From Calendula officinalis (taxonomy: Eukaryota; Streptophyta; Magnoliopsida; Asterales; Asteraceae): DNA of 64,000 bases. Positions within the stretch are counted from its first letter, which is position 1. Each line of letters opens with the position of its first letter. The stretch is from contig OY970834.1 in assembly GCA_963853835.1 (NCBI GenBank), forward strand, positions 42,997,257 to 43,061,256. The letters run 5' to 3'. The notes beneath the pieces are model-generated. The model saw only the letters and a list, made by a program, of their open reading frames with translations, did no database searches and had not been told where the DNA came from. A program made the position numbers and the translations under genes. This document shows, in pieces, positions 1 through 11,913 of the stretch.

Positions 1-157
1 AATTCAAACAGTATAACTCAGCTTTCAGAGAAAATGATAAAACATTAGCAGAAATATCCGACTACTGAAGATTATTAATCTATAAATTAGTTATTTTATA
101 TAATGTGGTGATTTCTGTTTAACTTAAGTGTCTTTGAATATAATTACTTTTAAACAG

Positions 158-3100
158 GCCATTACAGCTCTTAAGAAAGGGGCTTATCTTCTTAAATATG
201 GAAGAAGGGGGAAACCTAAGTTTTGTCCCTTCAGGTTGGCTAATGTAAGTTCAACTTCTATCTTTTCTTTTTTTCTTTTTTAAAAGAATCAGTTTCATAA
301 ATAGACCTTTGACTTGCCATATATTGTGATTTTGATCTTTTCATTTTCAGAGTTCCTAACTCAGTCCCCTGTTTACCATTTTTTTGCATGGACCGTCCTT
401 TCTAATTTCATAAATGGTCATTTAACTAACCACATATTGCAACTTTGGTTGATTCTTTTTCTGTTAAAAGGAATGTCTATGCAATAAAATGGTAAATAAA
501 GGATCGAGTTTAGAACTTTGAAAAATAAAGGACCAAAGTTGTAATATGTGATTAGTTAAAGGGCCATTTTGAAATTAACTCTTTTAAACAAACTGAGATT
601 ACCACACTTCCTATTGCCTACGATTACTTCTTAAACAAATTCACTATTCAATTGATGGTTGTGTTTTTCTGATATTTCAGGATGAGTCTATTCTCATATG
701 GTTTTCTGGGAAAGAGGAAAAACACCTTAGATTAAGTCATATCACCAGAATTGTATCAGGGCAACGAACCGTAAGTTTATTTATTTGCAGATTTTTATTT
801 TGTGCTAATATTAATTATGCTAATTTGAGGAGAAGATCATAAAATTTTCTCATTTGGAGAAGGAAAATTTGTTATTAAATTTTTTAAAATTACTTGTCAA
901 ATATTCGAATATGAAAATTTAATTATCTGGATCAAATATTCAGTTTTCAATTCCAGGTAACCCTATAGGAAATTTAATTACTTAATCACCTTTTCTTTCC
1001 AAATAAATAGACATACATGGAAATTTAATTATTATATTTTACTGTAAGATTGTTTTATTAAAAAGGTTTTTTTTTTTAATATTATGAATATTTACTATGA
1101 TTTCGCATTGTTGTAGCCAATCTTTCAAAGGTACCCACGACCCGAGAAGGAGTATCAATCATTTTCTCTGATATACAATGATAGGTCTCTTGATTTGGTA
1201 TGTTACAATTTGTACTAATTTAGCCTTTTGTCTGCCAAATAACATTTAATTTGGATATTTTCTATTTAAATAATTTTGGTTAAATAGATCTGTAAGGATA
1301 AAGATGAAGCCGAGGTATGGTTTAGTGGGCTTAAAGCACTAATATCACGTGGTCATCAGAGAAATTGGAGAACAGAATCAAGAAATGATGAAATCCCATC
1401 TGAAGCTAATAGTCCCAGAACATATACACAAAGGAGTTCCCCTTTACATTCTCCGTTTGGTAGTGGGAATAGCTCACAAAAGGTACAACAATTTTGACCC
1501 GTTTACTTATTTAATAGGTTTATTGAGATTAATTTTTCATCTCTAACAAGTCAAATGGCTAAAACCAATAAAATTAGCTAAATAGAAATGGGTCAAACAG
1601 GGAGAAAGTTCAAAGTGATTTTTTTTAATATAGATATTTTTTTAATAATGTAGAGCCCGTTGAATCATTTGTGTAAGAAATTAGGTTACTATTGAAATAA
1701 TATGAACTTGTTAGAGTAATTAGATATTCTTCCATGTGATTTGTATAAAATTATGGATTTCGTCGTTTGACTCTTTCTTTACTACACGGATATTCTGTAA
1801 TTTTGAAACTTGTAACTACGATGATCTATAAAGCAGAAAAAGCCGTTAAGTTTTTAGGGACTATTGATGCTACAAGTTTCAAAGTCAGGGACTGTTGACG
1901 TTGCAAATTTCAAAATTAGGGACTGTTGATCTCACAAGTTTCAAAATTAGGGACTAGCCGTGTAATAAAATTGTCGAGGAATGAAATTCATAATTTCATT
2001 TAAACCATACGGGATATTTGTTTAATTAACTTTTCTCTTATCATATTTGACACACTAAATATTCATAAAAATATTTTTAGCTGAACAAAAAGGTTAAATG
2101 TGACAATATGTCAACATTTTCAGGACACTGTTGATCACCTGAGTCTTCACAGTCCATACGGAAGCCCACCTAAAACATTCCCAGATGAAATTCTTTACAA
2201 ACTTCCTCCAAAAGGTTTCTACCCGCCCATTTCCACAAACGGGTCGACCCATTCCAGCAATTCAGACAGCATGCACGGTGGCCACTTAAGAACAACAATG
2301 GGAGTAGATGCATTCAGAGTGAGTTTATCAAGTGCAGTCAGTTCATCAAGTCAAGGTTCAGGTCATGATGATGGTGATGCATTAGGTGATGTGTTCATTT
2401 GGGGTGAAACCACTGGTGATGGTGTCATTGGTGGCGGGCCCCACAAATCGGGCAGTTGTGTAACTGTAATTAACAAAATCGATTCTTCACTACCAAAACC
2501 TTTAGAATCTGCAGTTGTTCTTGATGTCCAAAACGTTGCTTGTGGTGGAAGGCACGCTGTTCTTGTAACCAAACAAGGGGAAATGTTTTCTTGGGGGGAG
2601 GAATTAGGCGGTAGATTAGGGCACGGGATCGATTCAGACGTGTCACACCCGAAATTAATCGATTCATTAAACAACACAAATATAGAACTTATAGCATGTG
2701 GTGAATATCACACATGTGCAGTTACTTTATCAGGTGATTTATACACATGGGGCGAAGGGCATTTTGGTATTCTTGGCCATGGGAATGAGGTGAGTCACTG
2801 GGTCCCGAAACGGGTCAATGGCCCGTTGGAAGGTATCCACGTGTCAGCTATTTCATGCGGGCCGTGGCATACGGCTGTGGTGGCATCAGCGGGCCAATTA
2901 TTCACTTTCGGTGAAGGGACTTTCGGTGTTTTGGGTCACGGGGACCGAAAAAGTGTCTCGAGCCCGAAAGAAGTTGAGTCATTAAAAGGGTTAAGAACCG
3001 TACGGGCTGCTTGTGGTGTTTGGCATACAGCTGCAGTTGTTGAAGTTATGGTTGGTAATTCAAGTTCTAGTAACTGTTCTTCGGGTAAGCTTTTTACATG

Positions 3101-5644
3101 GGGTGATGGTGATAAAAACCGATTAGGGCACGGTGATAAAGAGACAAAATTAGTACCAACTCTTGTTGCTGCACTCGTTGACCCGAATTTCTGTCAAGTT
3201 GCATGCGGGCATAGTATGACCGTTGCCCTAACTACTTCGGGCAACGTCTACACAATGGGCAGCCCGGTTTACGGGCAGCTCGGGAACCCGAATGCTGATG
3301 GGAAATTCCCGTCTTGTGTCGAAGCAAAACTTTCAAAAAGTTTTGTAGAAGAAATAGCTTGTGGGGCCCACCATGTGGCGGTTTTAACTTCAAGAACAGA
3401 AGTTTACACATGGGGAAAAGGTGCTAATGGTCGGTTAGGTCATGGTGATACAGATGATAGAAATTACCCGACTTTAGTTGAAGCACTAAAAGACAAACAA
3501 GTTAAAGGTATTGCTTGTGGTACTAATTTCACTGCAGCAATTTGTTTACATAAATGGGTTTCGGGTATTGACCAGTCAATGTGTTCGGGCTGCCGAGTCC
3601 CGTTTAATTTCAAACGAAAACGACATAATTGCTACAATTGCGGGCTCGTTTTTTGTCATTCTTGTAGTAGTAAAAAGTCACTTCGGGCTTCTATGGCACC
3701 CAACCCGAATAAACCGTATCGCGTTTGTGATAATTGCGTTAATAAATTGAAAAAAATAATCGAAAATGACAGCTCATCACATGTGAGTAGACGGGGGAGT
3801 ATAAATAGTATAAATCAGAATTTAACCGAACAAACCGAACAAGACGATAAACCCGATCAACGGTCACGACCTCGGCTTGCCCGATTAGCTTCAATGGAAT
3901 CTTTAAGACCGATTGAAAATTATAATTCTAGAAAAAATAAGAAATTGGAATTTAATAGCAGCCGAGTTTCACCTACTCCTAGTGGGAGTTCTCAGTGGGG
4001 TGGTCTGAATATTTCTAAATCTTTTAATCCGGTTTTCGGTTCGTCTAAAAAGTTCTTTTCGGCTTCGGTTCCGGGCTCGAGAATTGCTTCTCGGGCAACG
4101 TCTCCGGTTTCAAGACGGGCCAGCCCGCCCCGTTCCACTACTCCAACTCCAACTTTGGCTGGATTATCTTCACCCAAGATTGGTTTGGATGATGCTAAAA
4201 GAACTAATGATAGCCTCAATCAAGAAGTAATTAAACTTAGGGCACAGGTATATTTTGACCCGTTTACTTTTAAACAGGTCGACCCATTTAACTAATATGG
4301 TTATGATTTCAGGTAGAAAATCTGACCCGTAAAGCGAAACTTCAAGAAGCTGAGCTGGAAAGAACTTCTAAACAACTCAAGGAGGCAATAGCAATTGCAG
4401 GGGAGGAAACCTCAAAATGCAAAGCAGCAAAAGAAGTTATAAAGTCACTTACAGCACAAGTAAGATAATTACATCAAATAATTATAAAATAAAAATTTAT
4501 TATTTTTTTTGACTTTTTGGCTGATATTCTCTTATGTTAAAAAAGCTGAAAGACATGGCAGAAAGACTACCTGTGGGGGCCACACGTGACCTCAAATCTC
4601 CTTCCTTCACTTCATTTGGCTCAAATCTTGCTCCCAGTGATATGTTACTAGATGCTTCAGTTGACCAGTTAAATGGTCAAAGTCAAACACCATCATATAA
4701 AGAACCTGATTTAAGTGGTTCAAACACCCAGTTAGTATTGAACGGGTTGACCCGTGGTTCGGGACCAAACAAAGCGGGTTATTCAGAAGCAACAGAAAGG
4801 AATGGTAACAGAAGCAAAGATGATGATGAATGGGTTGAGCAAGATGAACCTGGTGTTTATATTACACTAACATCTTTGCCTGGAGGTATTAAAGATCTTA
4901 AACGGGTCCGCTTCAGGTATGCTGTTTTAGCTTCTTATTTCGACCCGTTTATGGTAAATGGGTTGATTTGGGCTTTACTTTACCTTTTTAACGGGTTAAA
5001 TGGGGAATATTAAAGAAATTAGTAAGATGGAAGCAGGTTGGACAGGTCAAACAGGCTAAAGTCGCCCAAGATGTATTCAAAACCTAGTAAACAGGCTAAA
5101 CTTGGCTGACTAGATACTCTACTACCCTGAACTTTTAAATTTGCATCATGGTACCTGAACTTGACAAAATGGATGATTTAGTACCTTAGCTCACTAATTT
5201 GGTGATGTTTTCTCACGTGATTTGCTTCTAATTTCAATATATTGAGATGAACGTATATTTTTTAATCCGTCAAAAGGTACAAGGAAAGTAAGAAAATGCG
5301 ATCAAATGAACGAGTCAGGGTACTAAATCGACCATTTGTCAAATTCCATCTTTAATAGTTTAGGGTAGAAGATGTAGTCAGCCAAGTTCAGGGTACTAAA
5401 ATGTATTTTGGCATATAATATATTATTAATTTCAAGTGTTTGTATTTCTAGAAAACTGGAATCGAAAAAATATAGAAAAAATTGTACAACTAAACCCTAA
5501 AGCCCGTTTTGAACAATTTGATGCAGTCGAAAGCGATTCAGTGAAAAACAAGCAGAGCAGTGGTGGGCTGAGAATCGTGCAAGAGTTTATCAACACTATA
5601 ACGTTCGAGTCACTGATAAATCAAATGACTTACCACCACAATAA
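158..5644 (+). CDS. PRAF: PRAF-type PH-RCC1-FYVE-BRX protein, 5' end outside window
   Basis: This gene encodes a plant PRAF protein: PH domain, RCC1 repeats, FYVE zinc finger and BRX domain. Such proteins bind phosphoinositides on membranes and may act as nucleotide exchange factors for small GTPases (family knowledge). Exons I place at 158-244, 681-770, 1117-1197, 1288-1482, 2124-4247, 4313-4459, 4546-4916 and 5527-5644, giving about 1070 visible residues; the family is near 1100, so one short 5' exon is missing. The first four exons encode the PH domain (KYGRRGKPKFCPF, WFSGKEEKHL). The 2.1 kb exon holds the RCC1 repeats (recurrent ACG.HH, WG.G..G.LGHG), then FYVE with paired cysteines (CSGC, CYNCG, CHSC, CDNC) and a Ser/Pro-rich linker. 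Exon six is coiled coil. The last two exons form BRX (GVYITLTSLPGGIKDLKRVRF, continuing RKRFSEKQAEQWWAENRARV). The last acceptor was chosen at 5526 because it alone restores that motif. Confidence 0.95.
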
Positions 5645-6046
5645 CTAACATACATTTTAGATCAGTATCCTTTGCATTTGTAAATCATTTTTCCTAATTC
5701 TTGATATTTTCCTCCAATCGGGGTTTGCCACATCATCACGAGGTTGGAAGCAAAGTTGGGTTAAATTGTATCATGGTTTCAGGGTTGATGAATATGTAAA
5801 TTCATTCTAGGTCTTATTGAAATCGGCTACTATCGTGTATATTCATTTATCTACAGATATCATCTTCCTGATTGCTTGTAGTTTGCGTGCTATCATCTAA
5901 TATTCACTTTGTTTTGCTTTATTTTTGGGTATTTTGTATTTTTTTTTGTTTTCGATTATGTATTTTTTTTTCCCTACTTCTTTGCCACTGCCAGCAATGA
6001 AATTTAATTTTATAACTAGCAATATATTATGGGTCGTGTAACAAAT
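5645..6046. other. 3' flank of the PRAF gene
   Basis: This T-rich stretch probably holds the 3' UTR and polyadenylation region of the PRAF gene. I see no ORF or repeat in it. Confidence 0.4.
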
Positions 6047-6048
6047 AC

Positions 6049-6360
6049 TTCCTCCGATTCAAAATAAGTGATACACTTTGGATTTCACGGTATTTGAGGC
6101 AAAATATTATAATGATGATTAAATTAGATTAATTGGATGGTTAGTGGGGAATGTGTCCCACACTTTTTGAATAAAGTAAGGGTTAATGATGTTTAAAAGT
6201 ATAAGTAAGGGTAAAAATATCATTTCACTTTGTTAAATAGATAGTTAGTGGGTGTGGGTTCCACTATTTTTTGTTAAATAAAGTAATTTTTTAAAGTGTA
6301 TCACTTATTTTGATTCACCCTAAAAAGGAAAGTGTATCACTTATTTTAAATTGGAGGAAG
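6049..6360 (+). mobile_element. Stowaway-like MITE, copy A
   Basis: A 312-bp element has terminal inverted repeats beginning CTTCCTCCGATTCAAAATAA and is flanked by TA on both sides (6047-6048, 6361-6362), as expected for Tc1/mariner Stowaway MITEs. Inside both ends sits a second inverted copy of the motif AAGTGTATCACTTATTTT. It has no coding capacity. It is one of seven copies of the same family in the window. Confidence 0.9.
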
Positions 6361-6739
6361 TATGTCAAATGTGATTGAGCAAAATATAAAATTTTGGTGA
6401 GAATTACTTTTTTAAATATAAAATTTTGATAATCAGATAAAGACTTGTTAATAAACCAGTCAGATAATATTTACTAATTTTTTAGAGGAAGGTTCGAAAA
6501 AAATTAAATAACAGTTAAGTTGCGTACGAGCAAACTCAACTATATCATGTGAATAATGTTAAATTTAACAGTAGAAATGAAAGAAGAAAAAAAAAGTAGA
6601 TTCGACTAACTAAATGATATTCAATTAAATTTAAAAAAAAACATCGAATGCACTTTACCTTTGTCTTTAGCACACATGTCAAACATTTTTTCTTTTTGAA
6701 ATCGGCTTCTTTTTTTTCTTCTTTTTTTAATATAATCTA

Positions 6740-7687
6740 GAGTAAATTACATGGAAGGTCCCTGTGGTTTGCCACTTATTACACTCATAGTCACTGAACT
6801 TCATTTATTACACTGGACGTCCCTGGTGTATTCAATTTGTTACACTCATGGTCCCTACTGCCCTTAACTTTTTCTAAATGACGAAAATACCCTTTGGCCT
6901 TTTGTAATAAAACGAATATAAAGGACTGTAAATGTAATAAGTGAAAAACCACATGGACCATCTGTGAAATTTACTCTATCAATTGATTTTTTTTCTTTTC
7001 TCTGTTTAATTCATGTTCTTCTACCACATTCAGACTCACCACCCACCTCTATCTCTTTGAATTCAAACATCAATCAGTAACCATTATCGTCACACCACCA
7101 AATCCCCTGAAAAGTCGATTCATCACTAACCCCTGCCTCTGGTTGCCTTCTCCAATTGTTCTGCCGCCTATGACGTTCTATTGGCATGAATTGATTCAGA
7201 CAATTGATGCACGTCGCCAGAGGAGTTTGTACACGCGGTGATTCAGACAATTGATGCATGTCGCCAGAGGAGTTTGTGGTTTGCACATGCGGTGATTTAG
7301 ACAATTGATGCACGTCGCCAGATGAGTTAGTGTTTTGCTCACTCAGGTCGATTGGGGTTTGAATTCAAAGAGATAGATGTGAGTGGTGAGTTTGAAATGT
7401 GACGGAAGAATATGAATTAAAGAGAGAAGAGAAAAAAAATTAATTAATAGAGTAAATTTCACGGATGGTCCCTGTGGTTTATCACTTATTACATTCACGG
7501 TCCCTTATCTTCGCTTTATTGCAAAAGAACAAAAGGGTATTTTCGTCATTTAGAAAAATTTAAGGGCTGTAGGAACCATGGGTGTAACAAATTGTATACA
7601 CCAGGGACATCTGATGTAATAAACGAAATTCAGAGAATATAGCTGCAATAAGTGGTAAACCATAGAAACATTCCGTGTAATTTACTC
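6740..7687. mobile_element. Mutator-like foldback element with 9-bp target duplication
   Basis: The element starts GAGTAAATTACATGG and ends with its inverted complement. It is flanked by a perfect 9-bp direct repeat, TATAATCTA (6731-6739 and 7688-7696), typical of Mutator-like elements. The two arms are each over 300 bp and extend from the ends to about 7075 and 7365. A further inverted pair of GAGTAAATTTCAC-like ends lies at about 6975 and 7449, so each arm looks like a copy of a smaller inverted-repeat unit. The loop carries three tandem copies of a 40-54 bp unit. No transposase is seen. Confidence 0.85.
7192..7332. repeat. Three tandem repeats in the loop of the foldback element
   Basis: Three imperfect units (7192-7238, 7239-7292, 7293-7332) share TGATT.AGACAATTGATGC followed by CGTCGCCAGA.GAGTT. 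The second unit has a short extra TTTGTGGTTTGCA segment. The repeats lie exactly between the inverted arms. Confidence 0.8.
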
Positions 7688-7696
7688 TATAATCTA

Positions 7697-8579
7697 CTAT
7701 CTACTTTAAAAAGAAAATATCAGTAACGTGACACCTGTCCTACAAGAATACACATCTTGTGTTATTCTTGTTGTAACAACGGTTTATATCAAACCCGAAT
7801 CCAAATAAATTAACGGATTCTGGAACATCCGTTCAGAGACGTGATGATCGGGGATTTCGATTGTGCGTAAAATTGAGATCTAAAACGCGTATAAATCCAT
7901 TCCTTTCTTCTCCGATTACCAAAAAAGCAAATATCATCGTTGCAAATTCTCCTTCAGGTAATTCACTCATGCTATCTAATCTGTATATGATCAATACATA
8001 ATTTCTAATTATATTCTTCGATAGTATGCAATTTATATGATCGATGTATCAATACATATCGTTCTGAATGTGTAGTATATGCTGTTCTTCCTTTAATTTG
8101 CTCATCAGGTTTTTTATGCATGGATATTTTGCTATTATTTCTCTGTTAATTCTGTTATTGAACCAATATTTGTAGAAATCATGACAATCGTGTATACGCT
8201 TCAGATTTTCATTTTTTGTTTAAATTTATTGAAGCTTGACGTTCGTAAGCTGTTTTCTCTTATGAAAATAAGCTTATCTAGCGATATTTGGAGGTCAAGT
8301 TTTATTGAAAAATTTGGATTCTAGAAATTTGCCCTAATACTTTCAAAATTGTGATTTGATCTAAAATTTTGTATTTAAGTAGTGTTTGGAATTTGGATGT
8401 ATTTCTATGTGATCATTTCCCCTTTTAGAGTCAAAATCAATAATCATCCGTAATGAACAATCTCATCTCCAGATCTGATTTATGGCTTTGTAGCAGATCT
8501 ATTATTCAGTTTTGTTACTGATTACTGATTTTTCAGGTAGTTTTGTTACTGTTACAACAACAGTTTTAATCACCCAACA
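7697..8579 (+). promoter_or_regulatory. eRF1 promoter and 5' UTR with a leader intron
   Basis: A TATAAAT motif at 7890-7896 could be the TATA box. A leader exon would then end at 7956 (CCTTCAG, then GTAATT), and a typical acceptor TTTTTCAG ends at 8536, so I infer a 580-bp leader intron. Plant eRF1 genes usually have an uninterrupted coding exon behind a 5' UTR intron. Positions of the TATA box and transcription start are inference. Confidence 0.45.
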
Positions 8580-9890
8580 ATGGCAGATGCTCACGATACC
8601 GACAAAAACATTGAAATATGGAAAATTAAGAAGCTAATCAAAGCATTAGAAGCAGCCCGTGGTAACGGTACCAGCATGATTTCACTAATCATGCCACCTC
8701 GTGATCAAATATCTCGGGTAACAAAAATGCTCGGTGACGAATTCGGTACTGCTTCAAATATAAAAAGCCGAGTCAACCGCCAATCGGTTTTGGGTGCAAT
8801 TACATCAGCCCAACAAAGGCTCAAACTCTACAACAAGGTCCCACCAAACGGGCTCGTTCTGTACACGGGCACAATTGTAACAGAAGATGGAAAAGAGAAA
8901 AAAGTCACAATCGATTTTGAACCGTTTCGGCCCATTAATGCATCTTTATATCTATGTGATAACAAATTCCACATAGAAGCTTTGAATGAATTACTGGAAT
9001 CTGATGATAAATTCGGTTTTATAGTTATGGATGGAAACGGGACATTATTTGGAACATTAAGTGGGAATACACGTGAAGTTTTACACAAATTTAGTGTCGA
9101 TTTACCCAAAAAACACGGGCGAGGTGGTCAATCTGCTTTAAGATTTGCTCGTTTACGTATGGAAAAACGACATAATTATGTGAGAAAAACTGCTGAGCTG
9201 GCAACACAGTTTTACATCAATCCATCAACTAGTCAACCGAATGTTTCGGGTCTCATACTTGCAGGGTCTGCTGATTTCAAAACCGAGCTTAGTCAATCCG
9301 ACATGTTTGACCCGCGTTTACAAGCCAAAATATTAAACGTTGTTGATGTTTCTTATGGTGGTGAAAACGGGTTTAATCAAGCGATTGAATTATCTTCTGA
9401 AATTCTTGCAAATGTTAAATTTATTCAAGAAAAACGGTTAATCGGTAAGTATTTTGAGGAAATTAGTCAAGATACGGGTAAATACGTTTTCGGTGTTGAT
9501 GATACTTTAAAAGCTCTTGAAATGGGAGCAGTTGATATACTTATAGTTTGGGAAAATCTTGATATTAACCGATTTACTTTAAAAAACGTTACAACCGGTG
9601 AAATTGTTATAAATCATTTTAATAAAGAACAAGAAAGTAATCAGAAAAACTTTAGGGATGCGGTTACAAATGCTGAGCTGGAAGTTCAAGAGAAAATGTC
9701 GTTACTTGAATGGTTTGCAAATGAATATAGGAAATTTGGCTGTACTCTTGAATTTGTTACTAATAAATCACAAGAAGGATCTCAATTTTGTAGAGGATTT
9801 GGTGGAATTGGTGGGATTCTTCGTTATCAGTTGGATATTAGGTCGTTTGATGAGTTGTCTGATGATGAATTGTATGGTGATTCTGAATAG
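8580..9890 (+). CDS. eRF1: Eukaryotic peptide chain release factor subunit 1
   Basis: This single-exon gene encodes eRF1, 436 residues, the usual family length. eRF1 recognises all three stop codons in the ribosomal A site and, with the GTPase eRF3, triggers release of the finished polypeptide in the cytosol. Diagnostic motifs are all present: NIKS at residues 60-63 and YLCDNKF at 124-130 (the YxCxxxF motif) for stop-codon recognition, and GGQ at 182-184 for peptidyl-tRNA hydrolysis. The C-terminal domain that binds eRF3 is intact and ends in the acidic tail DDELYGDSE. The start codon follows a leader intron and has the family N-terminus MADAHDTDKNIEIWKIKKLI. Nothing suggests a defect. Confidence 0.98.
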   Translation: MADAHDTDKNIEIWKIKKLIKALEAARGNGTSMISLIMPPRDQISRVTKMLGDEFGTASNIKSRVNRQSVLGAITSAQQRLKLYNKVPPNGLVLYTGTIVTEDGKEKKVTIDFEPFRPINASLYLCDNKFHIEALNELLESDDKFGFIVMDGNGTLFGTLSGNTREVLHKFSVDLPKKHGRGGQSALRFARLRMEKRHNYVRKTAELATQFYINPSTSQPNVSGLILAGSADFKTELSQSDMFDPRLQAKILNVVDVSYGGENGFNQAIELSSEILANVKFIQEKRLIGKYFEEISQDTGKYVFGVDDTLKALEMGAVDILIVWENLDINRFTLKNVTTGEIVINHFNKEQESNQKNFRDAVTNAELEVQEKMSLLEWFANEYRKFGCTLEFVTNKSQEGSQFCRGFGGIGGILRYQLDIRSFDELSDDELYGDSE

Positions 9891-10057
9891 CAATCAATAA
9901 TTCTCTGCGTGCTGGTGCGGGGTAAGGAAATAGGCCTGCACCGGGCCCGAGTTCTCGCGGGTGTTGTTGTTGTTACTGTGTTGTTCTCATGTTGTGGAAC
10001 TCGTGTTGAGGTACGTATGTGAATATTTGTTTTTTCATATATATAAGGGATAAACCT
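9891..10057 (+). other. eRF1 3' UTR region
   Basis: This is the sequence directly after the eRF1 stop codon, relatively GC-rich at first (CACCGGGCCCGAG), and it probably contains the 3' UTR. The polyadenylation site is not clear and may lie within the adjacent inverted-repeat element. Confidence 0.4.
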
Positions 10058-10405
10058 CGATCAATAATTAATGGTCAAAATTAAATATATATTTTATACA
10101 TAGAAGGTATTTTGGTCATTTGACACCCACATAAGTTTTAATCTAATTTATTATTATTATTTATTATTTATTTTTTCCTTAAAAACAATATGATGAAATA
10201 ATCACATGTTATTATATACTTAATCACATTGTGATTTTTTGTGCAATCACATGTGATCAAGTATATAATCACATGTAATTATCAATTGATGTTTTATTTT
10301 TTTGACGAAAAAATAAAAAAGAATTTATATGAGTGTGAAATGACCAAAATACATCACCATATATAAAATATGTGATTAATCTTGACCATTAAAATATTAT
10401 TGATT
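10058..10405. mobile_element. Inverted-repeat MITE downstream of eRF1
   Basis: The two halves are inverted copies: TCAATAATTAATGGTCAA with TATTTTGGTCATTT on the left is mirrored by AAATGACCAAAATA and TTGACCATTAAAATATTATTGA on the right. The centre is built from repeats of AATCACATG/CATGTGATT. The exact ends and target duplication were not resolved. It is non-coding. Confidence 0.6.
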
Positions 10406-11000
10406 AATTGTTAGATATTTAATAATTCGTGTGACAGTTGTTGAAGGAAAACTATCTAAAAACAGAGAAGGTCCCGATCTTGTTTTTCTCTATGCGGGAC
10501 ACGTGTTTAGCTCCATTCCAAACTGTTGGTATAAGAAAAGCCTGATGACACGTGTACCAATCATCATCATCATCTTTCAATGGCTGTCTGAAAGCTTTGT
10601 TATTGTGGTTATGAAGAAGCTTCAACTTTTATATGCCTTTGGCTAATAAATAATAATGTTAAATAAGTATAAGATGAATAAGTAAATCGTGTTTGCCAAT
10701 AATAAAAATGTTACACGGGCATATCGTGTAGAACATCTAGAACGTGAATTGATTCATGTACTTGTTGATGAGATTTTTATCTTGTTTTTACGTACGTGTT
10801 ACTAATTATTATATTGATTAAAGATATTGGTTTGATAGTGAACTTACTAACTTGGTACTTATTTTATTTTATTTCGTTTCTGAGTAGCAATGTATGTGGG
10901 CTGGGTCTATGGGTGCAAGTGAGCCCAGTATACTTTGGTCACCACTTTTATATTATTATACATCCCACTCATCACTTTTTAGTGCATTTTTATATTTATA
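10406..11000. other. Intergenic stretch, nothing recognised
   Basis: Only short unsupported ORFs are present, with no homology that I recognise. It separates the inverted-repeat MITE from a Stowaway copy. Confidence 0.4.
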
Positions 11001-11316
11001 CTTCCTCCGACTCAAAATAAGTGACACACTTTGGGTTTCACGGTTTTTAAGGCAAAAGATTATAATGATGATTAAATTAGATTAATTGGATAGTTAGTGG
11101 GGAATGGGTCCCACACCTTTTGAATAAAGTGGGGGCTTAATGATGTTTAAAAGTAAAGAGTAAGGGTAAATGAGTCATTTCACTTTGTTAAAGTAGATAG
11201 TTAGTGGGCGTAGGTCCCACTATTCTTTACCAAATAAGGTAATTTTTCAAAGTGTGTCACTTATTTTGAATCACCCCAAAAAGAAAAGTGTGTCACTTAT
11301 TTTGAATCGGAAGAAG
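11001..11316 (+). mobile_element. Stowaway-like MITE, copy B
   Basis: The same family as copy A: CTTCCTCCGACTCAAAATAA at the left end, its complement at the right end, and flanking TA dinucleotides (10999-11000, 11317-11318). The internal sequence with TTAGTGGGGAATGGGTCCCA matches copy A closely and lies in the same orientation. Confidence 0.9.
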
Positions 11317-11454
11317 TATTATATTTCAATAATATATAGGATATAATACCAAATTACATGGTACAATGCTCCACATATGGAGAAAACTATCCCTTCAAAC
11401 CGAATTTTAAAAATTACTGACATTTGATCTCGTTTTCTCTCCGGGACTAATGAG

Positions 11455-11575
11455 TCTTTGGTCTAGCGATAAGATATTTGCCCTCATTCTTATGATTGGG
11501 AGTTTAGTCTTTAGAAATAAATTGTATTTAAGAATAGATTAGGATTAGGATTAGGATTAGGATTGCTGTTAACCA
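11455..11575 (+). repeat. tRNA-like (SINE-type) repeat with GGATTA tail
   Basis: TTTGGTCTAGCGATAAGATA resembles a tRNA A box, and GATTGGGAGTTTAGTC a decayed B box about 30 bases later. A tail with repeated GGATTA units follows (about 11537-11564). A related stretch with a similar A-box region (TTGATCTATCAGTAAGGTAT) lies at 56143-56220. It is too degenerate to be a functional tRNA gene, and I interpret it as an old SINE copy. Confidence 0.4.
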
Positions 11576-11913
11576 AAAAAAAGAAAAAAAACCTTATAAA
11601 CTCGAGCAGTTATACTATTTCAAATAAAAAACTTAGTAAGTAAAATGATAACATCGGGGGAAGATGATGCATGGGGAATAGAAGAAACTCAATTGCCAAA
11701 GGTGGGACCCATAAACTTGTCCCTTCCCGAAGATGATAATCATTAAACTTGGTGGGCAAGTATTTGAAGATAATAATATATCATTTGGGCCCACTACTCA
11801 AAATAAATTGCAAGCTAGCCCAAGATGCGATTCCGGGCCCAATCTGACTGAGCCCATCGGAGACAAACACAATTGTAAGCAGGGATATAATCCTTTATCA
11901 GAAAATTCCCCAA

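Noticed and set aside
5436..5648. ORF starting MFVFLENWNRKNIEKIV at the end of the PRAF gene
   Set aside because: Only the part from 5527 in another frame matches the BRX domain; the ORF mixes intron sequence with exon.
11537..11564. GGATTA repeats suggesting telomeric DNA
   Set aside because: The unit is GGATTA rather than the plant telomere TTTAGGG, and only about four units occur, at the end of a tRNA-like repeat.
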